Below the pieces are notes generated by a model that had not been told where the DNA came from, did not search any database, and saw only the letters and a list, made by a program, of their open reading frames with translations. Shown one piece after another: positions 17,149 through 25,138 of a stretch of 64,000 nt of DNA (its first letter is position 1; each line of letters begins with the position of its first letter). The DNA is from a bacterium (GTDB lineage Bacteria > JAJVIF01): the NCBI GenBank assembly GCA_022072165.1, contig JAJVIF010000003.1:124001-188000 (forward strand). The letters run 5' to 3'. The position numbers and the translations under genes were made by a program.

Positions 17149-18421
17149 CGTGCAACTGTTGCGGGCAGCCTGGGTCGTGCCGGTCGAGGGTCCTTCCATC
17201 GCAGATGGCGTGGTTGCGATAGAGGGCGGACGCATCGCCTGGGTGGGTGCATGGAGCAAGCGTCCGCGGCAATTTCGCGACCTCCCCGAATCGCAGCAGC
17301 AGCACTACGACAATGCCGCGCTTCTGCCCGGGTTCGTCAATGCCCACAGTCATGTCGTCTTTCACTATCAGCGCGGCCTGAAAGATGGCACGCCGATGGT
17401 TGACTGGCTGCAGCAGGGGGTGGTACGCCTCGACTGGAGCGATTCCGCCCGTAACTACGCCGCCTGTGTCGCCGGCTTCCGGGAGGGGCTCAGGGCGGGC
17501 TTCACCACCTGGGGCGACAATCACTTTCTCCTCGCCCCGATGCAGGCCGCCCATGAGACCGGCATCCGCGCCACCTGCTTTCTCGAAATCTTCGGCGTCA
17601 TGGGAGAGCTGGAGCGCGAAGCCGCGAGCCTGCAACGTCGCCTGGACGAGGCGGCCAGCATGAGTACCGACAAAGTCCGGGCCGCCATTAGTCCGCACGC
17701 GGTCTATACGGTCCCGCCAGCACTGCTGGATCGTTGTGCGCGATTTTCACGCGAACAGGGCTACCTGCTGTCGATGCACCTGGCGGAATCCCCGGAGGAG
17801 CGTCAGTTTCTGAACTCCACGAAGGGGAAACTTCGGCAGTTCATCGGACGTGAAGGGTCCCGTCGCATTCCCCCAGTTCCTGGCTCCTTTACCGACTATC
17901 TGCGACAGCATGGGCTCCTGCACGAGCGGACGCTGTTGATTCATGGAGTCCAGCTGGAGCCAGCCGAACTGGCACAGATCGCGAAGCACCGTGCGACTCT
18001 GGTGCATTGTCCGGTCTCCAACGCCCGACTCCGGTGCGGCATCGCCCCCATCGAGGCCGCCCTGAAAGTGAAGGTCCCCCTGGCGCTCGGCACTGATGGC
18101 ATCGCTTCCGGCGAGCGGCATGATCCGTTCGAAACCATGCGACTGGCACTGCTGCTTCAGGAAGCGCTGCATCCGGATGGTCGATGCACTACCGCGGCTT
18201 CAGTGTTTCAGGCGGCGACTCTTGGCGGTGCCCGGGCCCTGCACCGGGATCAGGACATCGGGTCGCTTGTTGCTGGGAAGGAGGCTGATATGGTCCTCCT
18301 GGAGCTGCCACAGACCCCCATGCACCCCAGCAGGTCTATCGAGGAAGAGATTGTCTATGGTGGGGAGCGCAGTCGCGTACGGGGTGTCTGGATCGCTGGC
18401 GAACGGGTAGTTACGTCGTAA
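17141..18421 (+). CDS. Amidohydrolase, cytosine/S-adenosylhomocysteine deaminase-like
   Basis: 426 residues. It has the metal-dependent hydrolase pattern: N-terminal small beta domain, PGFVNAHSHVVFH (HxH, residues 69-71), a Lys/His-bearing strand SPHAVYTVPP, the metal His in MHLAES, a further His in LVHCPVSNARL, and GTDGIASG with the catalytic Asp. The spacing of HCPxSNxxL and GTDG resembles the MtaD/SsnA/TrzN branch that deaminates purines and related rings; the exact substrate is not determinable. The GTG start lies inside the end of the preceding gene. The 3' end overlaps the convergent DUF58 gene by 11 bases. Confidence 0.88.
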   Translation: MTNVQLLRAAWVVPVEGPSIADGVVAIEGGRIAWVGAWSKRPRQFRDLPESQQQHYDNAALLPGFVNAHSHVVFHYQRGLKDGTPMVDWLQQGVVRLDWSDSARNYAACVAGFREGLRAGFTTWGDNHFLLAPMQAAHETGIRATCFLEIFGVMGELEREAASLQRRLDEAASMSTDKVRAAISPHAVYTVPPALLDRCARFSREQGYLLSMHLAESPEERQFLNSTKGKLRQFIGREGSRRIPPVPGSFTDYLRQHGLLHERTLLIHGVQLEPAELAQIAKHRATLVHCPVSNARLRCGIAPIEAALKVKVPLALGTDGIASGERHDPFETMRLALLLQEALHPDGRCTTAASVFQAATLGGARALHRDQDIGSLVAGKEADMVLLELPQTPMHPSRSIEEEIVYGGERSRVRGVWIAGERVVTS

Positions 18422-19964
18422 GGACTGCTGTCCCGGCCCAGTCGGGCAGTTCCTGATAGCCGCTCTCAAAGACTGCTGACAGCACCTCGTCGGGAGTGAC
18501 GCGGTAGATGCGACAGCCCTGGCTCTCCGCCTCCTGCAGCAGGGCAGCGACACGCTCCGGATTCAGTTGCCGTCGACTCCCCGCATTCAGCAGGAAGCGT
18601 TCCTGCTCAGAAAGAGCAGTCGCCTGGAGGGAGTGATCGAACACCACCGCTGCCGGGGTCGGCTGGATTTCTTTCAACGTGCTGAGAGCTGCGAGGAGAT
18701 CATCCTCGGCCCGGGTGGTCAGGATCAGCCAGGGCCGGTCCGGGAAGGCCTGCCGCGCTTCCTGCAGGGCCAGGTCCAGTGCGCTGCGACGATCAAAGCG
18801 GACCGCTGCAAGTAAGCGCAACACCGCGGTGTGGTCGAGGCCCGCTGTAGCAGGCTCCAGCCAGAGCGGATGCTGCATCGCCAACCCGAGGGCGTACGGG
18901 CGCTCCGAGGCGGAGAGGGTCCCCGCCAGACTGGCCGCCAGCGAGATCAGGCGCTCCTGATCAGACTTCGCGCCCAGTCCCAGTTCGACTCCTTCGTGCA
19001 AGTCCAGCAGGAGTCCCCAGGCTTCCCCCACCAGATGCTGATACTGCCGCACCATCAGCTGCTGATGACGAGCGGTCAAACCCCAGTGAATCGACTTGAG
19101 GGAATCTCCCGGGCGGTACTCCCGGATCGAGCGAAACTCGGTCGAGAGTCCTTCCCGTTCATCAGTCGTTTCTTCCTCCATCCGCTGCAGCGACAGCATC
19201 TCCCGGGGCAGCGACTCCAGGACCTGCCAGGCGGGCAGCACCTGCACCTCGTCGGGGACCCGGAGATCGGTCTGGAGCGTATGCAGGCCCAGGGGGTCCC
19301 GCATCCAGACCTGCACCGGTCCCAAGTGATAGAGCCCCCGGGCAGTGAAGAGGACCGGCTGCTCAAGTTCCAGTGATTCGCCAGGTCGCAGGAAGCAGCG
19401 CAGATGGGGGAACTGCGGCACTGGTCGCTGATTGGGGTGCGCGTCAGGCTCGAACCCGGCATCCTCGTTCTCGGTGAAGAAGTTAAAGAGCCATGTGGCA
19501 AGTGTCGGACGATGCCCCGGTTTTTGCTCGATCCGTCCGCCATACGACCTCTGCTCGGCAAACTGCGAGGGGAGTGGCAGGATGCCGCGCAGCGCCTGAT
19601 CCTGCAGCACCAGTCCCGCCATCCAGAAGCGCGAGCGGTTGGTGAGGCGATAGACGATGGTGGTCGGTTGCTGCGCCTGGACCTCTGACGGGATGTGACG
19701 CTCCACCCGCAGGGCATCGCGTTGCTGCCAGAGCCAGAGGCCGCAGACCACCACCAGGAGTCCGAGACAGACTCCCGTCAGTAAGAGCAGGTTGATGCCG
19801 ACCCGGAAGTAAAACGTGGTCGCGAGGGCCGCAAAGCAGATCAGCCAGATCCCTTCCAGCGAAATCTGCCAGACACGGCGGACCGCCATCTGCACCAGGA
19901 ACAGCACGAGCATGAACAGGAGGAAGTAGAAGACTTCCAGACCGGGCAACAGGCCACGAGACAT
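18411..19964 (-). CDS. DUF58 domain membrane protein
   Basis: 517 residues. Two N-terminal membrane segments (VFYFLLFMLVLFLVQMAV; LLLTGVCLGLLVVVCGLWLW) are followed by a beta-rich domain and the DUF58 signature STEFRSIREYRPGDSLKSIHWGLTARHQQLMVRQYQ near residue 285. A degenerate von Willebrand A-like stretch (WGLLLDLHEGVELG) follows. DUF58 proteins usually sit with MoxR ATPases and BatA-type proteins; none is adjacent here. The ATG at 19964 has TATGCT 8 bases upstream and no SD. Confidence 0.88.
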   Translation of the reverse strand: MSRGLLPGLEVFYFLLFMLVLFLVQMAVRRVWQISLEGIWLICFAALATTFYFRVGINLLLLTGVCLGLLVVVCGLWLWQQRDALRVERHIPSEVQAQQPTTIVYRLTNRSRFWMAGLVLQDQALRGILPLPSQFAEQRSYGGRIEQKPGHRPTLATWLFNFFTENEDAGFEPDAHPNQRPVPQFPHLRCFLRPGESLELEQPVLFTARGLYHLGPVQVWMRDPLGLHTLQTDLRVPDEVQVLPAWQVLESLPREMLSLQRMEEETTDEREGLSTEFRSIREYRPGDSLKSIHWGLTARHQQLMVRQYQHLVGEAWGLLLDLHEGVELGLGAKSDQERLISLAASLAGTLSASERPYALGLAMQHPLWLEPATAGLDHTAVLRLLAAVRFDRRSALDLALQEARQAFPDRPWLILTTRAEDDLLAALSTLKEIQPTPAAVVFDHSLQATALSEQERFLLNAGSRRQLNPERVAALLQEAESQGCRIYRVTPDEVLSAVFESGYQELPDWAGTAVLTT

Positions 19965-19972
19965 GCAGCTTC

Positions 19973-19978
19973 AGCATA
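19973..19978 (-). promoter_or_regulatory. -10-like box TATGCT for the DUF58 gene
   Basis: TATGCT on the minus strand ends 8 bases before the ATG at 19964; no SD is present. Confidence 0.45.
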
Positions 19979-20026
19979 GCAGGGGTGAGGAGGGACTGGC
20001 GACCGTCCTGGGAAGGGCCCGCCAAC

Positions 20027-20054
20027 GAAAAACCCCCGGCACGAGGCCGGGGGC
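20027..20054 (-). terminator. Intrinsic terminator after the barrel gene
   Basis: On the minus strand CCCCCGGC pairs with GCCGGGGG around a 5-base loop, followed by TTTTTC. It ends the transcript of the beta-barrel-like gene before the DUF58 promoter. Confidence 0.9.
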
Positions 20055-20078
20055 GACACTGTTCTTCAGCGCCTACGA

Positions 20079-20810
20079 TTAGTAGGTGATGAAGTCTTCG
20101 TGGTCTTCGGGATCCGTCGTCAGATCACGCAGGTCACCATTCAGGGCGAACTCCACCGTGAACACGGTGTCGTCAGACCCAGAATCGTTGGTGAGCCACG
20201 CGCTCAGATCGATGTGCTTGGTCCAGTCGTAGCGGAACCCGCCGGAGATGAGGGCTTCTTCGTTGTCGTTGTAGCCCACATACTCGGCGCGGAACTGCCA
20301 CTTGTCGTTGGACCGCCAGTTCAGCCCACCGTACAGGTTGTTGTCGTCCCCATCAAAGTGGTAGTACCCCAGATACAGCGTGAGGTGGTTCCCAAAATCA
20401 CGGGAGGCGACGATGTACGGCTGCGCATCGGTATGCGCCGGACCGGTAATCCCGGTGTTGTTGTTGATACCCACGGCCAGACTGATAAAGTCGTTATCCC
20501 GCTGGTTATCGAGAATCTGGTACTTCGCACCCCAGGCCAGAGGGCCAAGAGGGCGCTGCAGGTTCCAGTGCGCACCGAGTTCCAGGTTGCGGAACGGGGC
20601 GACGACCAGCGAAGTGTCGTAGAAACGACCCTTGCCGATGTCTTCCGAAAACGTTCCGCGAACGCTGTACTCCCAATACCCTTCCGGCATAGTTGTCGGA
20701 ATGGGCGCAATCAGGAGGTCGGTGGTCTGTGATTCGATCGCGAAGGCACCAGTGCTCGATACCAGGGCGAGGAACACGGCCATGGAAGCAGTAGTCAGAG
20801 CTCGCTTCAA
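20079..20810 (-). CDS. Outer-membrane beta-barrel-like protein
   Basis: 243 residues. The start is read as TTG at 20810 because AAGGAG lies 8 bases upstream and the product then begins with a signal peptide (LTTASMAVFLALVSSTGAFA, cleavage after AFA); a downstream ATG would lose the charged end. The mature part alternates polar and hydrophobic residues with aromatic girdles (GAHWNLQRPLGPLAWGAKYQI, HLTLYLGYYHF, WQFRAEYVGY, GGFRYDWTKHIDLSAWL), as in an 8-12 strand barrel. The C terminus (DFITY) does not end in the classical Phe. Probably outer membrane; function unknown. Confidence 0.75.
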   Translation of the reverse strand: MKRALTTASMAVFLALVSSTGAFAIESQTTDLLIAPIPTTMPEGYWEYSVRGTFSEDIGKGRFYDTSLVVAPFRNLELGAHWNLQRPLGPLAWGAKYQILDNQRDNDFISLAVGINNNTGITGPAHTDAQPYIVASRDFGNHLTLYLGYYHFDGDDNNLYGGLNWRSNDKWQFRAEYVGYNDNEEALISGGFRYDWTKHIDLSAWLTNDSGSDDTVFTVEFALNGDLRDLTTDPEDHEDFITY

Positions 20811-20946
20811 GGTGGCTTCTCCTTGGTATTGAGATGAGTCTCTCGAACAAGGCGTTCGCGACTGACTGTTCCCTGCCTGATCTCTCCTCAGGGCCGCTGC
20901 TACCCGGACTCCTGAGCGAGCCGCATCGCAGGGACGACGCGGATGC

Positions 20947-21002
20947 GGAAAGATTGGCGGTCTTTCCGGCCGCAGGAGTATAGCACTCCTGCCGCCGGAA
21001 AG
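20947..21002 (-). promoter_or_regulatory. Mutually exclusive hairpins upstream of the barrel gene
   Basis: Bases 20962-20979 pair with 20985-21002 (18-base stem with one mismatch and a 5-base loop). GGAAAGA (20947-20953) can instead pair with TCTTTCC (20961-20967), part of the same stem. Only one can form at a time. Neither is followed by a T-run. It could act as a terminator for the Ig-repeat gene ending at 21111 or as an attenuator-like leader. Confidence 0.4.
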
Positions 21003-21110
21003 GGTAGCCCCTTTAGTCTCCTGTCGGGGACCAGAAGCATGACTAGCACGGAGCGTGCCCATTCCTGCTTCCGGCCCCCAACAGGCCGTTATGTCACTTC
21101 AGGCCGGGAC

Positions 21111-24100
21111 CTAGGTCCCGATGCGCAGGGTAATCGTGAATGTCTCACGATCCACGATTGGACCGCTATCACAGCCCTCCCAGTCGATCACTTCCAGGGT
21201 AAAGGTGAACTGCTGATCCACCTGCGACTCGTTCGTCGGGAACCCGCTCAGGAACCAGGCCCCCTCCTTGTCATCGAACTCGACGAACATGCCATCCGGC
21301 AATGGATCGGAGCGGCGATACAACCGCCACTCATAGGTTCCACTCCCGCCGATGGCAAAGAGTCGCTCGCTGTAGTTCCCGAACAGGATGGCATCGGGGA
21401 ACCCGGTGTTGACGATCTGCACCGTGTCGCAGTCGGGATGGGCTTCCAGCTCCAGCGGCACGTTCTCAAAGACCACCCCGTTTTCGCAGGAATCCGTCAC
21501 CGCCAGATTCAGCAGATAGAGGTCCGGGATGTCAAAAGGTGTCCCGAAGATCTCCCCCGTCTGCTCATCCAGCTGCAATCCCTCTGGCAGCTGATCTCCG
21601 TCCTGATTAATGGACCAGAACAGCGGCGGCGTTCCGCTGGTCAATTCCGGAAACCAACTGTAGCTGAAGTCGTTGATGGCCGTGTCAGGCACGTTCGTCA
21701 GACTCCCCAAAGGCTCGCAGTCCACCAGTTCGACTTCAAAGTCCCCTGAGATCGTCTGCTGAATGTCACAGGCATCAGTGACCAGCACCCTGAAGGTATA
21801 GATCCCGTTACTGGCATCCGGGAAGCCAGAGATGCGCCCGGTGTTGGCATCGATATCGATCCCCGCCGGCAGACCTGTCCCAAACTTGTTGTCAATCTCC
21901 CAGAAGTAGGGCGGCACACCCGGGAAATCCAGCGTCGGCTGGAACTCGTACTCCTGGTTCTGCAGCATCACAGGTGGAGTCCCGCGCATCGGCCCCAGCG
22001 CCACGCAGCGGACATTCACCAGCTCAATGAACGTGTCGAGTTGCTGACCCGTGGGGCACTGATCGGTGACTTCCACTTCCAGCTGGAACTCCAGCGGCTC
22101 CGAACCATCCGGGACTACCCCAAAGAGTTCGCCCCCGGGACTGAAGCTGATGCCATCAGGCAGCGGGTCTGAGGCCTTGCCCAGGCGCCAGGTCAGCGGA
22201 CCGAACCCGCCACTGGCACTGAACTGGAAGAAGTAGTTCTGCCCAATGACGATATCCGGCAAACCGGTAGTGGTGATCTGCAGCGCGGGACAGGTGAAGT
22301 CCTCCAGCACCAGATCGAAGGTAAAGGTATCGATCTGCGGTCCATCCGGGCAGGAGTCTGTCACCAGGACGGTCACCTCGTAGGACCCGGCTTTGTCCTG
22401 CGGTGTGCCGCTGATCAGACCATCCGTGGAGAGGTCGAGGCCAAGCGGGAGCTGACCGTTCTCGATCGCCCAGAACAGCGGCGGCACCCCCGGGCTGCTC
22501 GTGTTCAACTGGTGGCTATAGGGCACGTCATTGGTTGCGTTCGGCGGGGTCGCCTGGTCGATCGCCAGCGGATCACAGGGCTGCCGGATGGTGATGGTGA
22601 ACTCACCCTCCGCCTGCTGCGCCCCGGCGGGGCAACTGTCGGTGAGCTGGACGGTGAACTGGAAGCTGCCGCTCGTCTCATCGACGAAGCCGCTGATGAG
22701 GCCATCCGAGGAGAGCGTCAGGTCGGCCGGCAACCCTCCCTCGATGATTTCCCAGGTGAGCAATCCCTCGCCGGTCCCCTCCAGCTGGAACTCGTACTGG
22801 TCTTCAAACACTGCTTCTGGCAGATCGGTCGTCAGGATGGCCACCGGCAGGCAGCTCACCGGATTCACCGTCAGAGAGACCTCTTCGATGTCTTCCTGCG
22901 ATCCGTTCACACAGCTGTCATTAACCGCCACCGTGAACTGATAGGTCCCCGGAGTCGCGGTGACCGTCCCACTGATGAGTCCGGCGGTGTCCATCGTCAG
23001 GCCGTCGGGGAGCGGCCCCGGATCGGCGATCGTTGCGAACGTCAGCGGCGGCACACCACCGGTCGCCGACGCCTGGAAGGAGTACGGCTCGCCGACGGTC
23101 GCCGGTGGCAGATTCAGGGGGCGATTGAGGCTCAGAGGCGCGCAGTTCGCCGGATCGATGGTGAGCGTGAAAACCCGGGTGATGGTCTGCGGTGACGGGA
23201 ACGTACAGTTGTCCCGGACCCGCACCTGGATGGAGAAGGTCCCAGACTCCGTTGGCGTTCCCGACAGCATGCCGTTCGCAGAGTTCAGTGTCAGCCCATC
23301 GGGGAGGCAGGAGCCCTCGCAATTCTGCTCTTCGGTCCAGATGAAAGGAGCAACGCCGCCACCAACCGTGAGCGTAGTGGAGTAGGCCTCACCCACACGT
23401 CCGGAGGGAAGGCCCGGATTCACGTTCCAGAAGAGCGAGGGGCAACTGTCGGGCGGGAGGACCTGGATCAGGATGTTCCGGACTTCCTGCAGGGGATCGC
23501 CCGGACAGGCATCCAGCGCACAGAAGGTGGATTCGTAGCTGTCAAACCCGACACCACCCTGCCCCTGACGAAGCTCTTCAATGGGCGGATCTTCCACCAC
23601 ACCAAAGATCCGGACAGTCGCAGACTGCCCGCCTGGAGCCGGCATCACATCAGCTGTGGTGCCCGGGGGAAGATTCCCATCGCACTGCTCCAGCGAACCG
23701 AAGCTGCCGGGGAAGTCGACCGAGAAGCTGAAGTCGTAGAACTCCCCGATCACAGCCTGTGGGATCTCAGATGGCAGATTAAAGACCGGCGGCGCATCCT
23801 GGCAGATGACGCTGATGTTCAGCGTCTCCGTGTCCGTCCGGGCCGGAACACAGCTGTCGGTCACCTGGACGGTGATGTCGCCGGAGAAGTACGAATCGAC
23901 GGTCCCGGTGATCCGACCGTCGCTGGTCAGGAGGAGGTCGGACGGCAACTCGCCGCCCACCAGCGCCCAGGTCAGCGCTCCGGTGCCCCCCGCGGCTTCC
24001 AGCTGGCGATCCACCTGGCTGCCAAACTCGACTTCCAGGCTCTGGCTCTGAATCTGCGGTCCTGCACCAGGACACTCGGTGGTGGCCACGGGGATGACGA

Positions 24101-24956
24101 AGGTGCCCAGATCAAAGCGCTCGAAACTCCCAACAATCTGCTGGGAGGCGCGCTGGACTTCGTTGTTGGTGTCATCGCCGCAGACATCCGACACCTGCAC
24201 AACAAACTCAATCGGACCATTCCCCGGCCCTGTGAACGTGCCGGTGACCGCCCCGGTGAACTGATTGAGAAAGAGCCCTGGCGCAATTTCATTGCTGGTA
24301 GCTGGTGCGCCAGCCACCGGATCCCAGAGCCGATAGGAAATCGGCGCATCGCCATCTTCCGCCGTGATTTGCTGACTGTAGGGCTCGCCCGGTGTCAGCA
24401 ATTCCAGTGTCGCGCCTTCGATGGAGGGCGGACGATTGGAGCAGATGACCCCTTCATCGAGGATCACCTGCACCACGGGCTGGAAGTCGCAGACCGCCTC
24501 TCGCGGATCATCGGCGTTGGTCCGGAGGAAGCCCGCACGAATCACCACGGTCTCTTCATGGGCATCAGCGCCTAAATCCGCCGCCGCATCCCAGAAGAGC
24601 GTAAAGGTTGCACCATCCGGAGGCACCAGAAACACCTGGGAAGCCCGGTTGAAGTCCGGAGTCCCGGGAGCGGCCGTCATGTTGCTGATTTTTTCTGAGA
24701 GGCTCAGTCGCTTTTTGTACCCCAGCCGAATCCAGACCGGGATGTCCTGGATCGCATTGGTGGACGAAAACTTGACGCGAATCGGCACAATGCGGGAGTT
24801 TTGCACCGCCGCCAGCCGCTCCAGGTCAATCTTCAGATCCCCTTCGAATCCATCCTGTGCAGTGTTGTTCACCGGGGAGCCCCCGCCCCCACAGGCCAAT
24901 GCGGCCAGCCACAGGCTACATAAGAGGCCAAGCAGGCCCAGACGCCAGGTCGTCAT
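21111..24956 (-). CDS. Giant lipoprotein with 11 Ig-like repeats
   Basis: 1281 residues. The ATG at 24956 follows GGAGGA and opens a lipoprotein signal (LLCSLWLAALACGGGG). An N-terminal ~145-residue domain (up to FQPVVQVILDEGVIC) is shared with the next giant gene. It is followed by 11 repeats of 85-105 residues with the pattern C-x2-L...G-x2-Y...GG-x-P-x-x-W...LP-x-G-L-x(5)-G-x-I-x-G...V-x-V-x-D-x-C, matching the putative-Ig (He_PIG, PF05345-like) repeat found in cadherin-like bacterial surface proteins. Each repeat carries one Cys at its first strand and one in the T-D-S-C turn. It is likely exposed on the outer surface. An adhesive role is inferred from family precedent only. Confidence 0.85.
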   Translation of the reverse strand: MTTWRLGLLGLLCSLWLAALACGGGGSPVNNTAQDGFEGDLKIDLERLAAVQNSRIVPIRVKFSSTNAIQDIPVWIRLGYKKRLSLSEKISNMTAAPGTPDFNRASQVFLVPPDGATFTLFWDAAADLGADAHEETVVIRAGFLRTNADDPREAVCDFQPVVQVILDEGVICSNRPPSIEGATLELLTPGEPYSQQITAEDGDAPISYRLWDPVAGAPATSNEIAPGLFLNQFTGAVTGTFTGPGNGPIEFVVQVSDVCGDDTNNEVQRASQQIVGSFERFDLGTFVIPVATTECPGAGPQIQSQSLEVEFGSQVDRQLEAAGGTGALTWALVGGELPSDLLLTSDGRITGTVDSYFSGDITVQVTDSCVPARTDTETLNISVICQDAPPVFNLPSEIPQAVIGEFYDFSFSVDFPGSFGSLEQCDGNLPPGTTADVMPAPGGQSATVRIFGVVEDPPIEELRQGQGGVGFDSYESTFCALDACPGDPLQEVRNILIQVLPPDSCPSLFWNVNPGLPSGRVGEAYSTTLTVGGGVAPFIWTEEQNCEGSCLPDGLTLNSANGMLSGTPTESGTFSIQVRVRDNCTFPSPQTITRVFTLTIDPANCAPLSLNRPLNLPPATVGEPYSFQASATGGVPPLTFATIADPGPLPDGLTMDTAGLISGTVTATPGTYQFTVAVNDSCVNGSQEDIEEVSLTVNPVSCLPVAILTTDLPEAVFEDQYEFQLEGTGEGLLTWEIIEGGLPADLTLSSDGLISGFVDETSGSFQFTVQLTDSCPAGAQQAEGEFTITIRQPCDPLAIDQATPPNATNDVPYSHQLNTSSPGVPPLFWAIENGQLPLGLDLSTDGLISGTPQDKAGSYEVTVLVTDSCPDGPQIDTFTFDLVLEDFTCPALQITTTGLPDIVIGQNYFFQFSASGGFGPLTWRLGKASDPLPDGISFSPGGELFGVVPDGSEPLEFQLEVEVTDQCPTGQQLDTFIELVNVRCVALGPMRGTPPVMLQNQEYEFQPTLDFPGVPPYFWEIDNKFGTGLPAGIDIDANTGRISGFPDASNGIYTFRVLVTDACDIQQTISGDFEVELVDCEPLGSLTNVPDTAINDFSYSWFPELTSGTPPLFWSINQDGDQLPEGLQLDEQTGEIFGTPFDIPDLYLLNLAVTDSCENGVVFENVPLELEAHPDCDTVQIVNTGFPDAILFGNYSERLFAIGGSGTYEWRLYRRSDPLPDGMFVEFDDKEGAWFLSGFPTNESQVDQQFTFTLEVIDWEGCDSGPIVDRETFTITLRIGT

Positions 24957-25079
24957 GCGAGTGTTCCTCCCGTTCTGGCAGGCAAGTAAGCAGCCAGAAG
25001 CGATGGTCTTCCTAAAGGGAAGCCGCTAAAAATCCTAACACACCTCTTAATAAGTGCTAATGCACCCCACCTCACACTT

Positions 25080-25111
25080 ACAGAAAGGGCGCGTCCAGAG
25101 TGGACGCGCCC
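25080..25111 (-). terminator. Intrinsic terminator of the 2341-residue gene
   Basis: On the minus strand GGGCGCGTCC pairs with GGACGCGCCC around ACTCT, followed by TTTCTG, 27 bases after the stop. Confidence 0.8.
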
Positions 25112-25138
25112 GGGGGGAGAAGCGTGTGAACCGGCGCG

